DNA from: Bacillota bacterium
GTDB lineage: Bacteria; Bacillota; Clostridia; Acetivibrionales; DTU013
NCBI GenBank assembly: GCA_023412665.1
Contig: JAEZCA010000002.1
Coordinates: 62,001-126,000, forward strand
DNA: 64,000 bases
Direction: 5' to 3'
The notes under the pieces are model-generated. The model was not told the DNA's origin. It made no database searches and saw only the letters and a program-made list of their open reading frames with translations. The first letter of the stretch is position 1. Every line of letters begins with the position of its first letter. Below, one piece after another: positions 35,374-44,237 of this stretch. The translations under genes were made by a program, and so were the position numbers.

Positions 35374-35868
35374 ATGATACTAACTGCTTTTCTAGCATTC
35401 ATAGGGAGCTTAACTTCCGGTCTAGCCTTCAATATTAAAGGTCGAAAGTTAGTATTTGCTGGTTTCTCCGGTATGTTTGGTTATGTCGCTTTTTCAGTAT
35501 TGTTCCAACTAACAGGATATTTAGTTCTTTCTATTTTTTTAGGTGCTGTCGTAGTCGGTCTATATAGTGAAACTACTGCCAGATTATTAAAATCACCGTC
35601 GACTGTTTTTTCAATACCAGGAATCCTGCCGTTGGTACCAGGTATCGCTGCATATGAAATGATGCAGCACTTAATGAATAATCAACTGATCTTTGCTCTT
35701 GGGAAGATGATTGATGTTGCAAGCGGTGCAGGGGCAATAGCATTTGGCATCTTGCTTGTCACAGCTGTGTTCAGATTCATATCAAAAGTTAAAAAAGAAA
35801 GGACTGAACATACCGGAGTTGGTAAAGCAAGGACTAAACGGTCCAGAGTGAAAAAAAGCATAAATTAA
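35374..35868 (+). CDS. Threonine/serine exporter-like protein, C-terminal half (ThrE/DUF3815)
   Basis: 164 residues, four or five membrane helices, with the family motif IPGILPLVPGIAAYEMM. AGGAGG lies 3 bp before the ATG at 35374. It pairs with the upstream gene as a two-component ThrE system. The tail is basic (KARTKRSRVKKS). Confidence 0.88.
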   Translation: MILTAFLAFIGSLTSGLAFNIKGRKLVFAGFSGMFGYVAFSVLFQLTGYLVLSIFLGAVVVGLYSETTARLLKSPSTVFSIPGILPLVPGIAAYEMMQHLMNNQLIFALGKMIDVASGAGAIAFGILLVTAVFRFISKVKKERTEHTGVGKARTKRSRVKKSIN

Positions 35869-35946
35869 GCATTCCGGAGTTAAGAAATCAGAGACTAAAC
35901 TTTCCAGGAAATAACCAATGCGAATGCTATTACTGGAGAATAACAA

Positions 35947-35982
35947 AACAGACTGTATCGATATTTTCTATACAATCTGTTT
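35947..35982. terminator. Terminator between convergent thrE-like and LysM-CAP genes
   Basis: ACAGACTGTAT and ATACAATCTGT form a stem of about 11 bp around a short AT-rich loop, with A- and T-rich outer sides. Confidence 0.65.
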
Positions 35983-36038
35983 CAATATACTCATTCAGAT
36001 TTTGTACTGCGCTAAATAGATCACAGTGTACAAAGCAT

Positions 36039-36644
36039 TTACAGAGGCTTCATGAACTGCTGTGTCCAGTAGCAAACACCATTTTTGTTCTTTGCCAGAC
36101 CAACCCCTATTTCTGTAAAGGAGGGGCTCATAATGTTATTCCTGTGACCTGGAGAATTCATCCAATCTCTCATGACCTCAGCCGGAGTTCTTTGACCATA
36201 AGCAATATTTTCACCGGCGGCTGAAAAACGCAGACCAAAATTCTCCATCATCTGGAATGGCGTGCCATATGTTGGCGAATTATGAGCAAAATATCCTTTG
36301 TCTGCCATGTCTGCTGATTTGTATCTAGCAACTCTGCTGAGCTGCCAGTTAAGTTTTAATGCAGGCAGACCGGATTTTGCCCGTTCAACATTGACAAGTC
36401 TGGCTACTTCGCTTTCCTGTGAGCTTGTAGTAACCGCAGGTATTGTCAATTTTTGGCCGGGATAAATGAGATTGGGGTTTTTTATCTGTGGATTAGCTGC
36501 GATGATTTCGCTCATGCCGACCTGATGCTTGGCTGCAATTTTCCAGATAGAATCTCCTCTTTGAACAGTATATGTTGACTGTGCAAAAACTGAGGCAGAA
36601 AACAGCATAACAAATATTAAAATCAAAAAAGCTTTCTTTTTCAT
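36039..36644 (-). CDS. Secreted LysM-CAP domain protein (YkwD/SafA-like)
   Basis: 201 residues: signal peptide (cleavage near VFAQ), one LysM domain (YTVQRGDSIWKIAAKHQVG, residues about 24-70) and a CAP/SCP domain (VNVERAKSGLPAL, YFAHNSPTYGTPF, GENIAYGQ, WMNSPGHRNNIM). The CAP His and Glu residues are present. Such proteins are cell-wall or spore-coat associated in Firmicutes. GAGGTGATAAA precedes the ATG. Confidence 0.9.
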   Translation of the reverse strand: MKKKAFLILIFVMLFSASVFAQSTYTVQRGDSIWKIAAKHQVGMSEIIAANPQIKNPNLIYPGQKLTIPAVTTSSQESEVARLVNVERAKSGLPALKLNWQLSRVARYKSADMADKGYFAHNSPTYGTPFQMMENFGLRFSAAGENIAYGQRTPAEVMRDWMNSPGHRNNIMSPSFTEIGVGLAKNKNGVCYWTQQFMKPL

Positions 36645-36973
36645 TTTATCACCTCAGACATATGATTTGATATATGCAAACTAAAAATGCTGGCAATATC
36701 AATCTCGCCTTCCAATTGATTCATGCAACTGATTCATCCAGTTGATTTATGTTCAGAAAAATATGTAAAATCATGGGGTGTAAAAATACTTTGTATAGTC
36801 ATATGATGATATGAAAGCCAATTTTATGCCGTCATAAAAAGTAATACTGAATTGCTGGTCTTGCCTTGATATCAATAAGTGAGAAGCGTCCCCAGGTGCT
36901 TGACTTTAAAATATCTTTATTGAATAATAATTACAGGTGCAAATGATCAAAATGATCTGGAGGATGGTCACAA
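36645..36973. other. Divergent intergenic region with one REP unit
   Basis: No gene. It holds a REP-like unit at 36879-36893 (GTGAGAAGCGTCCCC) and must carry promoters for the LysM-CAP gene and the topoisomerase B gene. A GATCAAAATGATC palindrome overlaps the region just before the topoisomerase ribosome site (TGGAGGAT). Confidence 0.5.
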
Positions 36974-38956
36974 ATGACAAAGGGAAAGAAACCTGAGGTC
37001 TACGGAAATGAAAGCATTTCATCGCTGAAAGGAGCGGATAGAGTTCGCTTGAGGCCAGGCGTCATATTCGGCTCCGATGGTATAGAAGGCTGTCAGCACT
37101 CCTTTTTTGAAATTCTCTCTAATTCTATTGACGAGGCTCGTGAGGGCTATGGTGACAGAATTGAGATTATTCGTCACAGCGACCGTTCCATCACCGTAAA
37201 GGATTATGGCAGAGGCATTCCTGTTGATTTCAACCCAAAGGAAGACCGCTATAATTGGGAGTTGGTTTTTTGTGAGCTGTATGCAGGGGGGAAATATAAA
37301 AATAATTCCGGCGAGAATTATGAATTCAGCCTTGGACTAAACGGCCTCGGAAGCTGTGCAACACAGTACAGCTCTGAATATATGGATGTTACTGTGTTCA
37401 GGGATGGTTTTAGGTATGATCTGCATTTTGAAAAAGGTGAAAACATCGGAGGCCTCATAAAGGAAAAATGCAAGTATGAGAGCACAGGGACGATCCAGAG
37501 ATGGAAGCCTGACCTTGAAGTGTTTACTGATACTGATATTCCGCTTGATTATTTTATAAATACTCTCAAGAAGCAGGCGGTCGTCAATGCCGGACTGCAG
37601 TTTATCCTGAAAGACGAAGGTTCAGGCGATATATATGAGTTCTTTTATAAAAACGGCATAGTTGATTACATCAGTGAAATCAGCGGCGAGAAAGGCTTCA
37701 CAGGCATACAGTTTTATGAATCCACAGCAAGAGGGCGGGATCGTGAAGATAAACCGGAATATAGAGTCAAGATGCAGGTGGCTTTTTGCTTCAACAATGA
37801 AGTGAATCTTTTGGAATACTACCATAATTCCAGCTTTTTGGAGCATGGCGGTTCACCTGACCGTGCGGTTAAGGCTGCGTTTATCAATGAACTCGACAGA
37901 TGCATCAGGAATAGAGGAAAATACAATAAAGACGAGGCAAAGATTATTTTTTCCGACATTCAAGACAGCCTTATTCTTGTTACAAACTCATTTTCGACAG
38001 TTACAAGCTATGAAAATCAGACAAAGAAATCTATAACCAACAAGTTTATACAAGAAGCAATGACCGACTTTATACGACAGCAGTTGGAAATATATTTCAT
38101 TGAGAATAAAACTGAGAGCGACAAAATTATAGAACAAATACTTGTTAACAAGCGAAGCCGCGAAACCGCAGAGAAGACCAGGATAAATATCAAGAAAAAA
38201 CTTGGCGGTGCTATCGACATTTCTAATAGAGTGAAGAAGTTTGTCGATTGTAGGACAAAGGATATTAACAAAAGAGAGCTGTATATTGTCGAAGGCGATT
38301 CCGCGCTGGGTTCTTGTAAAATGGGAAGAGATGCTGAATTCCAGGCAATTATGCCGGTCAGGGGTAAGATTCTTAATTGTCTTAAGGCCGAATACGACAG
38401 TATTTTTAAAAACGAAATCATTGTCGATCTGCTTAAGGTGCTCGGGTGTGGTGTCGAAATTAAATCAAAGCACAACAAGGATCTCAATACCTTCGATATG
38501 AATAATTTCAAATGGGCTAAAATAATCATATGTACTGATGCCGATGTTGACGGATTCCAAATAAGGACACTGATCCTGGCAATGCTCTACCGGCTGGTCC
38601 CGACGCTTATACAGGAGGGAAAGGTATTTATTGCTGAGTCGCCATTGTTTGAAATTACTTGTAAAGGAAAAACATATTTTGCATATACGGAAAAGGAAAA
38701 AGTTCAAATACTGTCAAAGCTTGGTGAAAATAAGTACGCGATACAGCGTTCTAAAGGTCTTGGCGAAAATGAACCTGAAATGATGTGGGAGACCACGATG
38801 AACCCTGAATCGCGAAGGCTTATTAAGATAATACCCGATGATATGGAAAAAACAGAGATGATGTTCGATTTGCTGCTGGGCGACAACCTCAAGGGGAGAA
38901 AAAGCTTTATTGAGGAAAACGGCATGCGTTATATGGACATGATTGACGTAAGCTGA
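36974..38956 (+). CDS. Divergent type IIA DNA topoisomerase, subunit B (ParE/GyrB-like)
   Basis: 660 residues. The GHKL ATPase part has EILSNSIDEA, DYGRGIPVD (Tyr where Asn is usual) and the loop LGLNGLGS; QTKKSITNKF is the transducer Lys loop. The TOPRIM part has IVEGDSALGS (canonical EGDSAGGS), MPVRGKILN and TDADVDGFQIRTL. All catalytic acids are kept, so the enzyme should be active. It lies upstream of its subunit A partner, separated by 304 bp holding four REP units. It is an extra, non-canonical topo IV-like pair, distinct from the gyrAB usually found near the origin. Confidence 0.9.
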   Translation: MTKGKKPEVYGNESISSLKGADRVRLRPGVIFGSDGIEGCQHSFFEILSNSIDEAREGYGDRIEIIRHSDRSITVKDYGRGIPVDFNPKEDRYNWELVFCELYAGGKYKNNSGENYEFSLGLNGLGSCATQYSSEYMDVTVFRDGFRYDLHFEKGENIGGLIKEKCKYESTGTIQRWKPDLEVFTDTDIPLDYFINTLKKQAVVNAGLQFILKDEGSGDIYEFFYKNGIVDYISEISGEKGFTGIQFYESTARGRDREDKPEYRVKMQVAFCFNNEVNLLEYYHNSSFLEHGGSPDRAVKAAFINELDRCIRNRGKYNKDEAKIIFSDIQDSLILVTNSFSTVTSYENQTKKSITNKFIQEAMTDFIRQQLEIYFIENKTESDKIIEQILVNKRSRETAEKTRINIKKKLGGAIDISNRVKKFVDCRTKDINKRELYIVEGDSALGSCKMGRDAEFQAIMPVRGKILNCLKAEYDSIFKNEIIVDLLKVLGCGVEIKSKHNKDLNTFDMNNFKWAKIIICTDADVDGFQIRTLILAMLYRLVPTLIQEGKVFIAESPLFEITCKGKTYFAYTEKEKVQILSKLGENKYAIQRSKGLGENEPEMMWETTMNPESRRLIKIIPDDMEKTEMMFDLLLGDNLKGRKSFIEENGMRYMDMIDVS

Positions 38957-38963
38957 TTGTGAT

Positions 38964-38978
38964 GGGGACAGTTCTCAC
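38964..38978 (-). repeat. REP-like 15-mer
   Basis: GGGGACAGTTCTCAC, 8 bp after the topoisomerase B stop codon. Confidence 0.9.
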
Positions 38979-39175
38979 ATATTTGATGCTTATAAACAAC
39001 TGCAGTTGAAATTTTGTTGCTAAATTGACTGAATTGTTAAGTAATTGTCATGTAGTTTAGGTATTATGTAGATTAGGTATAGACTTAATTTTATCTATTA
39101 GTTTTTGAGTTGTACGGAATCTATAAAGCAGGTGTAATGAATCATTAAGAAATGTAATGAAACGAAAGAATAAAA

Positions 39176-39246
39176 GTGAGAAGCGTCCCCGAATAATTAA
39201 TATGTGAGAAACGTCCCCGAATATTAAATGCGTGAGAAGCGTCCCC
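39176..39246 (+). repeat. Three REP-like 15-mers with 28-bp period
   Basis: Copies at 39176, 39204 and 39232 (GCG, ACG, GCG variants). The last ends 4 bp before the AGGAGGT ribosome site of topoisomerase A. Confidence 0.95.
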
Positions 39247-39260
39247 AATAAGGAGGTACT

Positions 39261-41450
39261 ATGTCAGATAAAAATTTGGTGCTGCAAAAAATACCAGATA
39301 CAATTGAGCAAAATTTTATGCCTTATGCGATGAGTGTCATAGTTTCGCGTGCGATACCGGAAATCGACGGTTTTAAACCATCTCACAGGAAGCTGCTTTA
39401 CACAATGTACAAAATGGGGCTTCTGACAGGAAGCAGGACGAAATCGGCAAATGTCGTAGGCCAGACCATGAAGCTGAACCCCCATGGCGATCAGGCCATT
39501 TATGAGACTATGGTCAGACTTACCAGAGGAAATGGGGCGTTGCTCCATGCATATATCGATTCAAAGGGCAATATGGGACGTCAGTACTCCAGAGATATGA
39601 AGTTTGCGGCTCCTCGTTATACTGAAGTCAAGCTGGAGAAAATATGTGAGGAAATTTTTCGCGACCTGGACAAGAATACTGTGGATTTTATCGATAATTA
39701 TGACGGTACTATGAAGGAACCGACACTGTTGCCTGCCACTTTCCCGAGCGTTCTAGTCAATGCAAACCAGGGAATTGCAGTCAGTATGGCAAGTAATCTC
39801 TGCAGCTTCAATCTTAAAGAGATATGTGAAGCGACAATAGCTTACATTAACGATGAAAATGTCGATTTGCTTCAATATATAAAGGCTCCTGATTTTTCAA
39901 CCGGTGGCAGCCTTATATACAGTGAACAGGAAATGCGGGAAATATTTGAAACCGGCCGGGGAGGCTTCAAGGTTAGGGCAAAATACAAATACGACAAGCA
40001 AAATAGCTGCATAGAAATATATGAAATACCATACACAACGACTTCTGAGGCAATTATTGATGACATAATAGAGCTAGTAAAAAACGGGAAAATAAAAGAT
40101 ATTGTCGATGTGCGTGATGAAACCGACCTGGATGGACTAAAAATAACAATAGATATTAAAAAAAGTGCTGATCCTGAATCTATAATGAACAGACTTTATA
40201 AACTGACAACATTACAGGATACCTTCAGCTGTAATTTCAACATATTGATTGCCAGCACTCCGAAGGTTCTGGGAATCCGATCAATATTGAAAGAGTGGGT
40301 CGACTTCCGAATAGGCTGTATCAAGCGGCAAACCACGTTTGACATAGACAAAAAGGAAGAAAAACTGCACTTGTTGTTCGGCTTACGCAAGATTTTACTG
40401 GATATAGATAAGGCAATTGCAATAATAAGGAATACCGAGAATGATGCCAAGGTCGTGCCTAATCTCATGGAAGGCTTTGAAATTGATCGTGTACAGGCTG
40501 ATTTTATTGCTGAGATCAAGCTTAGGAACCTGAACCGGGAGTACATTCTCGACAAGGTAGGAGAGGTCGATTCTTTGCAGAATGAAATCGCTGACCTGAA
40601 GGATGTACTGGCCAGTGAAAAGAGGATTAAGAAAATAATTGTCAGACAGCTGGGGGAGGTAGCAAAAAAACACGGACAACCCAGAAAAACCGAGATTATT
40701 CTCGAAACTCATGTTGAGGAAATAACTCAGGAGCATATGATAGAGGATTACAATCTGAAACTGTTCCTTACAGAGCAGAATTACCTCAAAAAAATTCCGC
40801 TGGTTTCGTTGAGGGCTAATCCGGAACATAAGCTTAAGGATGATGATGTTATAACACTTGAAGTTGAAACCCACAATAAAGCAGAATTGCTGCTGTTCTC
40901 TGACAAGCAGACGGTTTATAAGCTAAGGGTATATGATATTCCTGATTGTAAGGCAAGTTCTCTCGGAGAATACCTTACAAATCTACTCCAATTGGAAAAC
41001 GGCGAAAAAATAATATATATGACAGCAACGGACAATTACTCCGGATATATGCTATTTTCCTTTGAAAACGGAAAATGTGCGAAGATTGATCTGGAGAGCT
41101 ATGCTACAAAAACAAACCGAAAAAAGCTTGCTAATGCTTATTCGGACTTATCACCGCTTGTTGATATAAGATTTATTAATGAAGATGTCGAATTGGTCGC
41201 TTTCAGCAGTATAAACAAGGTTCTGGTCTTCAATACCGGCAGTATCAACTCGAAAACGACCCGCAATTCACAAGGCATACAAGTGATGAAAGAAAAAAAA
41301 GGGAGCAGGATGTGCTATATCAAGACGGTCCAGGAGTCAGGCATAAATAATCCCGAATATTATAGAACACGCAGCATACCGGCAGTAGGCTGTTATTTCC
41401 GGGAAGAGGATGCGGAAGACAAACAGATATCACTGGATATCGACAAATAG
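39261..41450 (+). CDS. Divergent type IIA DNA topoisomerase, subunit A (ParC/GyrA-like)
   Basis: 729 residues. The breakage-reunion domain has RAIPEIDGFKPSHRKLL, LNPHGDQAIYETMVRL, and the active-site Tyr120 in FAAPRYTEV (usually AAMRYTE). IAVSMASNLCSFNL follows. A coiled-coil segment near residues 420-460 and a beta-pinwheel-like C-terminal domain (about 500-720) complete it. No canonical GyrA box (QRRGGKG) is seen, so decatenation or relaxation is more likely than supercoiling. AGGAGGT precedes the ATG. Confidence 0.9.
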   Translation: MSDKNLVLQKIPDTIEQNFMPYAMSVIVSRAIPEIDGFKPSHRKLLYTMYKMGLLTGSRTKSANVVGQTMKLNPHGDQAIYETMVRLTRGNGALLHAYIDSKGNMGRQYSRDMKFAAPRYTEVKLEKICEEIFRDLDKNTVDFIDNYDGTMKEPTLLPATFPSVLVNANQGIAVSMASNLCSFNLKEICEATIAYINDENVDLLQYIKAPDFSTGGSLIYSEQEMREIFETGRGGFKVRAKYKYDKQNSCIEIYEIPYTTTSEAIIDDIIELVKNGKIKDIVDVRDETDLDGLKITIDIKKSADPESIMNRLYKLTTLQDTFSCNFNILIASTPKVLGIRSILKEWVDFRIGCIKRQTTFDIDKKEEKLHLLFGLRKILLDIDKAIAIIRNTENDAKVVPNLMEGFEIDRVQADFIAEIKLRNLNREYILDKVGEVDSLQNEIADLKDVLASEKRIKKIIVRQLGEVAKKHGQPRKTEIILETHVEEITQEHMIEDYNLKLFLTEQNYLKKIPLVSLRANPEHKLKDDDVITLEVETHNKAELLLFSDKQTVYKLRVYDIPDCKASSLGEYLTNLLQLENGEKIIYMTATDNYSGYMLFSFENGKCAKIDLESYATKTNRKKLANAYSDLSPLVDIRFINEDVELVAFSSINKVLVFNTGSINSKTTRNSQGIQVMKEKKGSRMCYIKTVQESGINNPEYYRTRSIPAVGCYFREEDAEDKQISLDIDK

Positions 41451-41552
41451 AACCAGCAAAGATAATAAAACTTGATATGGGGACAAGTTCCGGGACAACG
41501 ATGGCAGAAACAACTGTGCCTGGAACTAAGATATTACGGTAGAGGTAAGCAC

Positions 41553-42281
41553 TTGGAAAAAAGTAAAAAACAAAAACTCATCATATATATTTTTCTGATA
41601 GCAGTGTTTTTGTGCGCTCTGATTTATTTGGGGATTAGATTTGGTCCCCGGATCACAGAACTTGCCAGTAAACCTGAGGAACTGAAGGATATGCTCAGCT
41701 CCTTTGGCTGGAAAGGGATACTTGTTTTTATTGGTTTCCAGGTGCTGCAGGTTGTTGTTGCTGCAATACCGGGAGAATTTGTCCAAATTGCAGGCGGATA
41801 TGTATACGGCACAATAGCGGGGACATTATACTCACTTGCAGGAATTGTGACAGGATCTGTATTGGTTTTTACTATAGCTCGGCTTATAGGGTACCCTGTG
41901 GTAAAGCTCTTTGTTACTCCAAAACAGCTTGAGAAATTCAGCTTTATGATGAACAGCAATAAATCTGAGGCTGCTATGTTCATACTATTTCTGATACCGG
42001 GCATTCCCAAGGATATTTTGACATACATTGCAGGGTTAACACCTGTGAGGCCGCTCAAGTTTTTTGTGATAATAACAATCGGAAGGCTTCCGGCCTTGTT
42101 GGGGTCGTCTTTTATTGGGCATAACACACAGAAAGGCAATTATGGAATGGTAATAGCAGTTTCAGCTGTTGCAGTTGCTTTATTTGCGGCTGGTTTGATT
42201 TTTAGAGACAGAATAATTGACTGGACACATAAGCTGATAAAAAATAAAGAGAAAACTGGGGATATAAAAAAAGGTCAATAA
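41553..42281 (+). CDS. TVP38/TMEM64 (VTT/DedA-like) membrane protein
   Basis: About 242 residues, six membrane helices, with the VTT-domain pattern (IPGEFVQIAGGYVYG, then FLIPGIPKDILTYIAGLTP). It starts at a TTG, six bases after AGAGGT; upstream frames reach 41472 but lack a ribosome site. VTT proteins are linked to lipid scrambling or membrane homeostasis; the precise job is unknown. It sits 102 bp downstream of topoisomerase A. Confidence 0.85.
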   Translation: MEKSKKQKLIIYIFLIAVFLCALIYLGIRFGPRITELASKPEELKDMLSSFGWKGILVFIGFQVLQVVVAAIPGEFVQIAGGYVYGTIAGTLYSLAGIVTGSVLVFTIARLIGYPVVKLFVTPKQLEKFSFMMNSNKSEAAMFILFLIPGIPKDILTYIAGLTPVRPLKFFVIITIGRLPALLGSSFIGHNTQKGNYGMVIAVSAVAVALFAAGLIFRDRIIDWTHKLIKNKEKTGDIKKGQ

Positions 42282-42298
42282 TATCTCATATATAAAAA

Positions 42299-42332
42299 AC
42301 AGGCGAGGATCATTGTAATCCTTCACCTGCTT
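42299..42332. terminator. Terminator between TVP38 and aspartate kinase genes
   Basis: CAGGCGAGGAT and ATCCTTCACCTG pair around CATTGTA, with A-rich left and T-rich right flanks; it can serve both convergent genes. Confidence 0.7.
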
Positions 42333-42359
42333 TGTACAGCGTTACATAAATGCATTCAC

Positions 42360-43709
42360 TTATTTGAAAAATTCATCATACAATGCTTTAATTGCCCTGT
42401 CACGTTCATGGTCCTTGATTCCAAAAATCATACTGACTTCCGAGGGACCCTGGCTGATCATATCCAGATTAATATTCTCTTTTGACAACGCCCCAGACGC
42501 TCTTGCAGTTATTCCTACCGTATTGCGCATCCCCTCACCGACTATCATGACAAGAGCAAGGTTTTTCAGAACGGAAATATCATCTACTGCGAGTTCTGTC
42601 CTGATACGTTCAACTATCCTTTTCTCCTTTTGCTCGTCCAGATGGACTTGTTTTAGTATTATAGTAATGTTGTCTATACCTGACGGCATATGCTCAAAGG
42701 GTATATGCTCCTCCTCCAGTATTTGCAGCAGCTTGCGCCCAAAACCTATCTCACGGTTCATAAGATATTTACTAAGGTATATAAAGCAAAATCCAACATC
42801 TCCCGCTATACCGACAACGGGCTCTGTTATATTATGACGTTCCTTGACAATTGTAGTACCGGGTGCTGAAGGGTTGTTGGTGTTTTTAATCCTTACAGGA
42901 ATACCTCTCTGAAATACAGGAACCAATGCCTCTTCGTGGAACACGCTGAAGCCTGCGTATGAAAGCTCCCGCATCTCTCTGTAGGTGGCTTCATAAATAG
43001 GCTTTGGAGACTCGATCAGGTTTGGATTAGCAGAGTATACATTGTCAACATCTGTGAAATTTTCATAAAGATCAGCTTTAACAGCAGCAGCCAGTATGGA
43101 ACCTGTAATATCCGAACCTCCTCTTGGTAGCGTGACAACCTCACCATTTGTCGAATATCCAAAAAAGCCGGGGAATATTGTGATACCTGTATAATTTGAC
43201 AGCGACATCAAATTCTCGTAGGATTGCGGCAAAACCTGCGCATTTCCATATTCATCGCTTAAAAAGAGCCCGGCATCCTTGGGGTTCACATAACGTGCAT
43301 CACTGCCAATGCTGCATAAGTAAGCAGCGACAAGCTTTGCGCTGTTGTCTTCTCCGGCTGCCTTCAGGTTGTCCAGATATCTTTCCTTATTTGTTTTATC
43401 GCTGTTTACTCGTGCTTTAAGATCTTCAGCAATGACGCTGACTATATCATCAGATAACCCAAGCTCAGCTGCGATTTCTGCATATCTCGTTACGATAGCC
43501 TGCAGTTCTGATTCTGCATTTCCTTTTTCAAGACCAGCCTTTGCACAGGAAATCAGCATATCAGTAACCTTAACATCATCCTTGTTCCGTTTGCCGGGCG
43601 CTGAAACTACAACAATCCTGCGTTCAGGATCTGATGTTACGATTGAACATACTTTTTTTATCTGACTGGCAGATGCAAGAGAAGTTCCACCAAATTTTGC
43701 AACTTTCAT
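42360..43709 (-). CDS. Aspartate kinase
   Basis: 449 residues starting KVAKFGGTSLAS (nucleotide-binding KFGGTS). The kinase domain includes FPGFFGYSTNGEV, TLPRGGSDITGS and FTDVDNVYSANP; two ACT domains follow (NITIILKQV and NTVGITARASGALSKENINL). It catalyses the first step of the aspartate family (Lys, Thr, Met, diaminopimelate). The ATG at 43709 follows GGGGGC. The monofunctional ACT-containing type is likely feedback regulated by lysine or threonine. No lysine riboswitch could be recognised in the short leader. Confidence 0.93.
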   Translation of the reverse strand: MKVAKFGGTSLASASQIKKVCSIVTSDPERRIVVVSAPGKRNKDDVKVTDMLISCAKAGLEKGNAESELQAIVTRYAEIAAELGLSDDIVSVIAEDLKARVNSDKTNKERYLDNLKAAGEDNSAKLVAAYLCSIGSDARYVNPKDAGLFLSDEYGNAQVLPQSYENLMSLSNYTGITIFPGFFGYSTNGEVVTLPRGGSDITGSILAAAVKADLYENFTDVDNVYSANPNLIESPKPIYEATYREMRELSYAGFSVFHEEALVPVFQRGIPVRIKNTNNPSAPGTTIVKERHNITEPVVGIAGDVGFCFIYLSKYLMNREIGFGRKLLQILEEEHIPFEHMPSGIDNITIILKQVHLDEQKEKRIVERIRTELAVDDISVLKNLALVMIVGEGMRNTVGITARASGALSKENINLDMISQGPSEVSMIFGIKDHERDRAIKALYDEFFK

Positions 43710-43811
43710 TTGACAAGCCCCCAAAAATCTTTTATTTCATCCTATTATCACACCTTGCAAAAGGTTATGTCAATAAAAAAATAGCATAGGTCCGGCATAT
43801 AATATATTTTG

Positions 43812-43850
43812 CGAACATTTGTTTGAAGTACTATGCATTTGTGCTATAAT
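43812..43850 (+). promoter_or_regulatory. LexA-controlled promoter upstream of uvrB
   Basis: CGAACATTTGTTTG (43812-43825) closely fits the Gram-positive LexA box CGAAC-N4-GTTYG type. It overlaps TTGAAG (43823-43828), which is spaced 16 bp from TATAAT (43845-43850). This implies SOS control. The leader to uvrB is about 380 bp; 43870-44110 holds no recognisable gene or RNA. Confidence 0.7.
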
Positions 43851-43854
43851 GTTT

Positions 43855-43869
43855 GGGGACGGTTCTGCC
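43855..43869 (-). repeat. Degenerate REP-like unit
   Basis: GGGGACGGTTCTGCC; matches the core of the repeat but differs in the last three positions. It lies at the expected transcription start of the uvrB promoter. Confidence 0.6.
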
Positions 43870-44113
43870 GTATTTGCTATTTTTCAATATGGCAAATTGC
43901 GAGAGTAAACTAGCCTACTTGCATTAAGTCCTCTGACTTGCCTCTATAGACATCGGAAGCGCGGCACTAAAACTATTGTATACACACCAGAATGGAAATG
44001 CAGGCAAGGAAAAATAGTTGATGTTATATGGTTTGAAGCGCTGGGAATATAATTTTTAAGCTGAGATCGAACTAAAGATTATGGCATGCTTATTAAATAG
44101 TATTATGCGAAAG

Positions 44114-44232
44114 GTGAGAAGCGTCCCCAAAGCATTATTATGCGAAAGGTGAGAAGCGTCCCCAAAGCAGAAAGGTGAGAAGCGTCCCCAAAGCACAAAG
44201 CAGAAAGGTGAGAAGCGTCCCCGAAAGGAGAA
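44114..44232 (+). repeat. Four REP-like 15-mers before uvrB
   Basis: Identical GTGAGAAGCGTCCCC units at 44114, 44149, 44175 and 44218, separated by AAAGCA.../AAAG-type spacers. The last overlaps the region of the uvrB ribosome site (AAAGGAG). Confidence 0.95.
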
Positions 44233-44237
44233 TGGAA

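Noticed and set aside
41476..41552. Another REP unit (GGGGACAAGTTCCGG) after topoisomerase A
   Set aside because: Only the first six bases agree with the family; the rest differs and is better explained as a local hairpin.
44175..44237. N-terminal extension of UvrB starting in the REP array
   Set aside because: The extension is translated repeat (VRSVP units); the correct ribosome site AAAGGAG serves the ATG at 44238.
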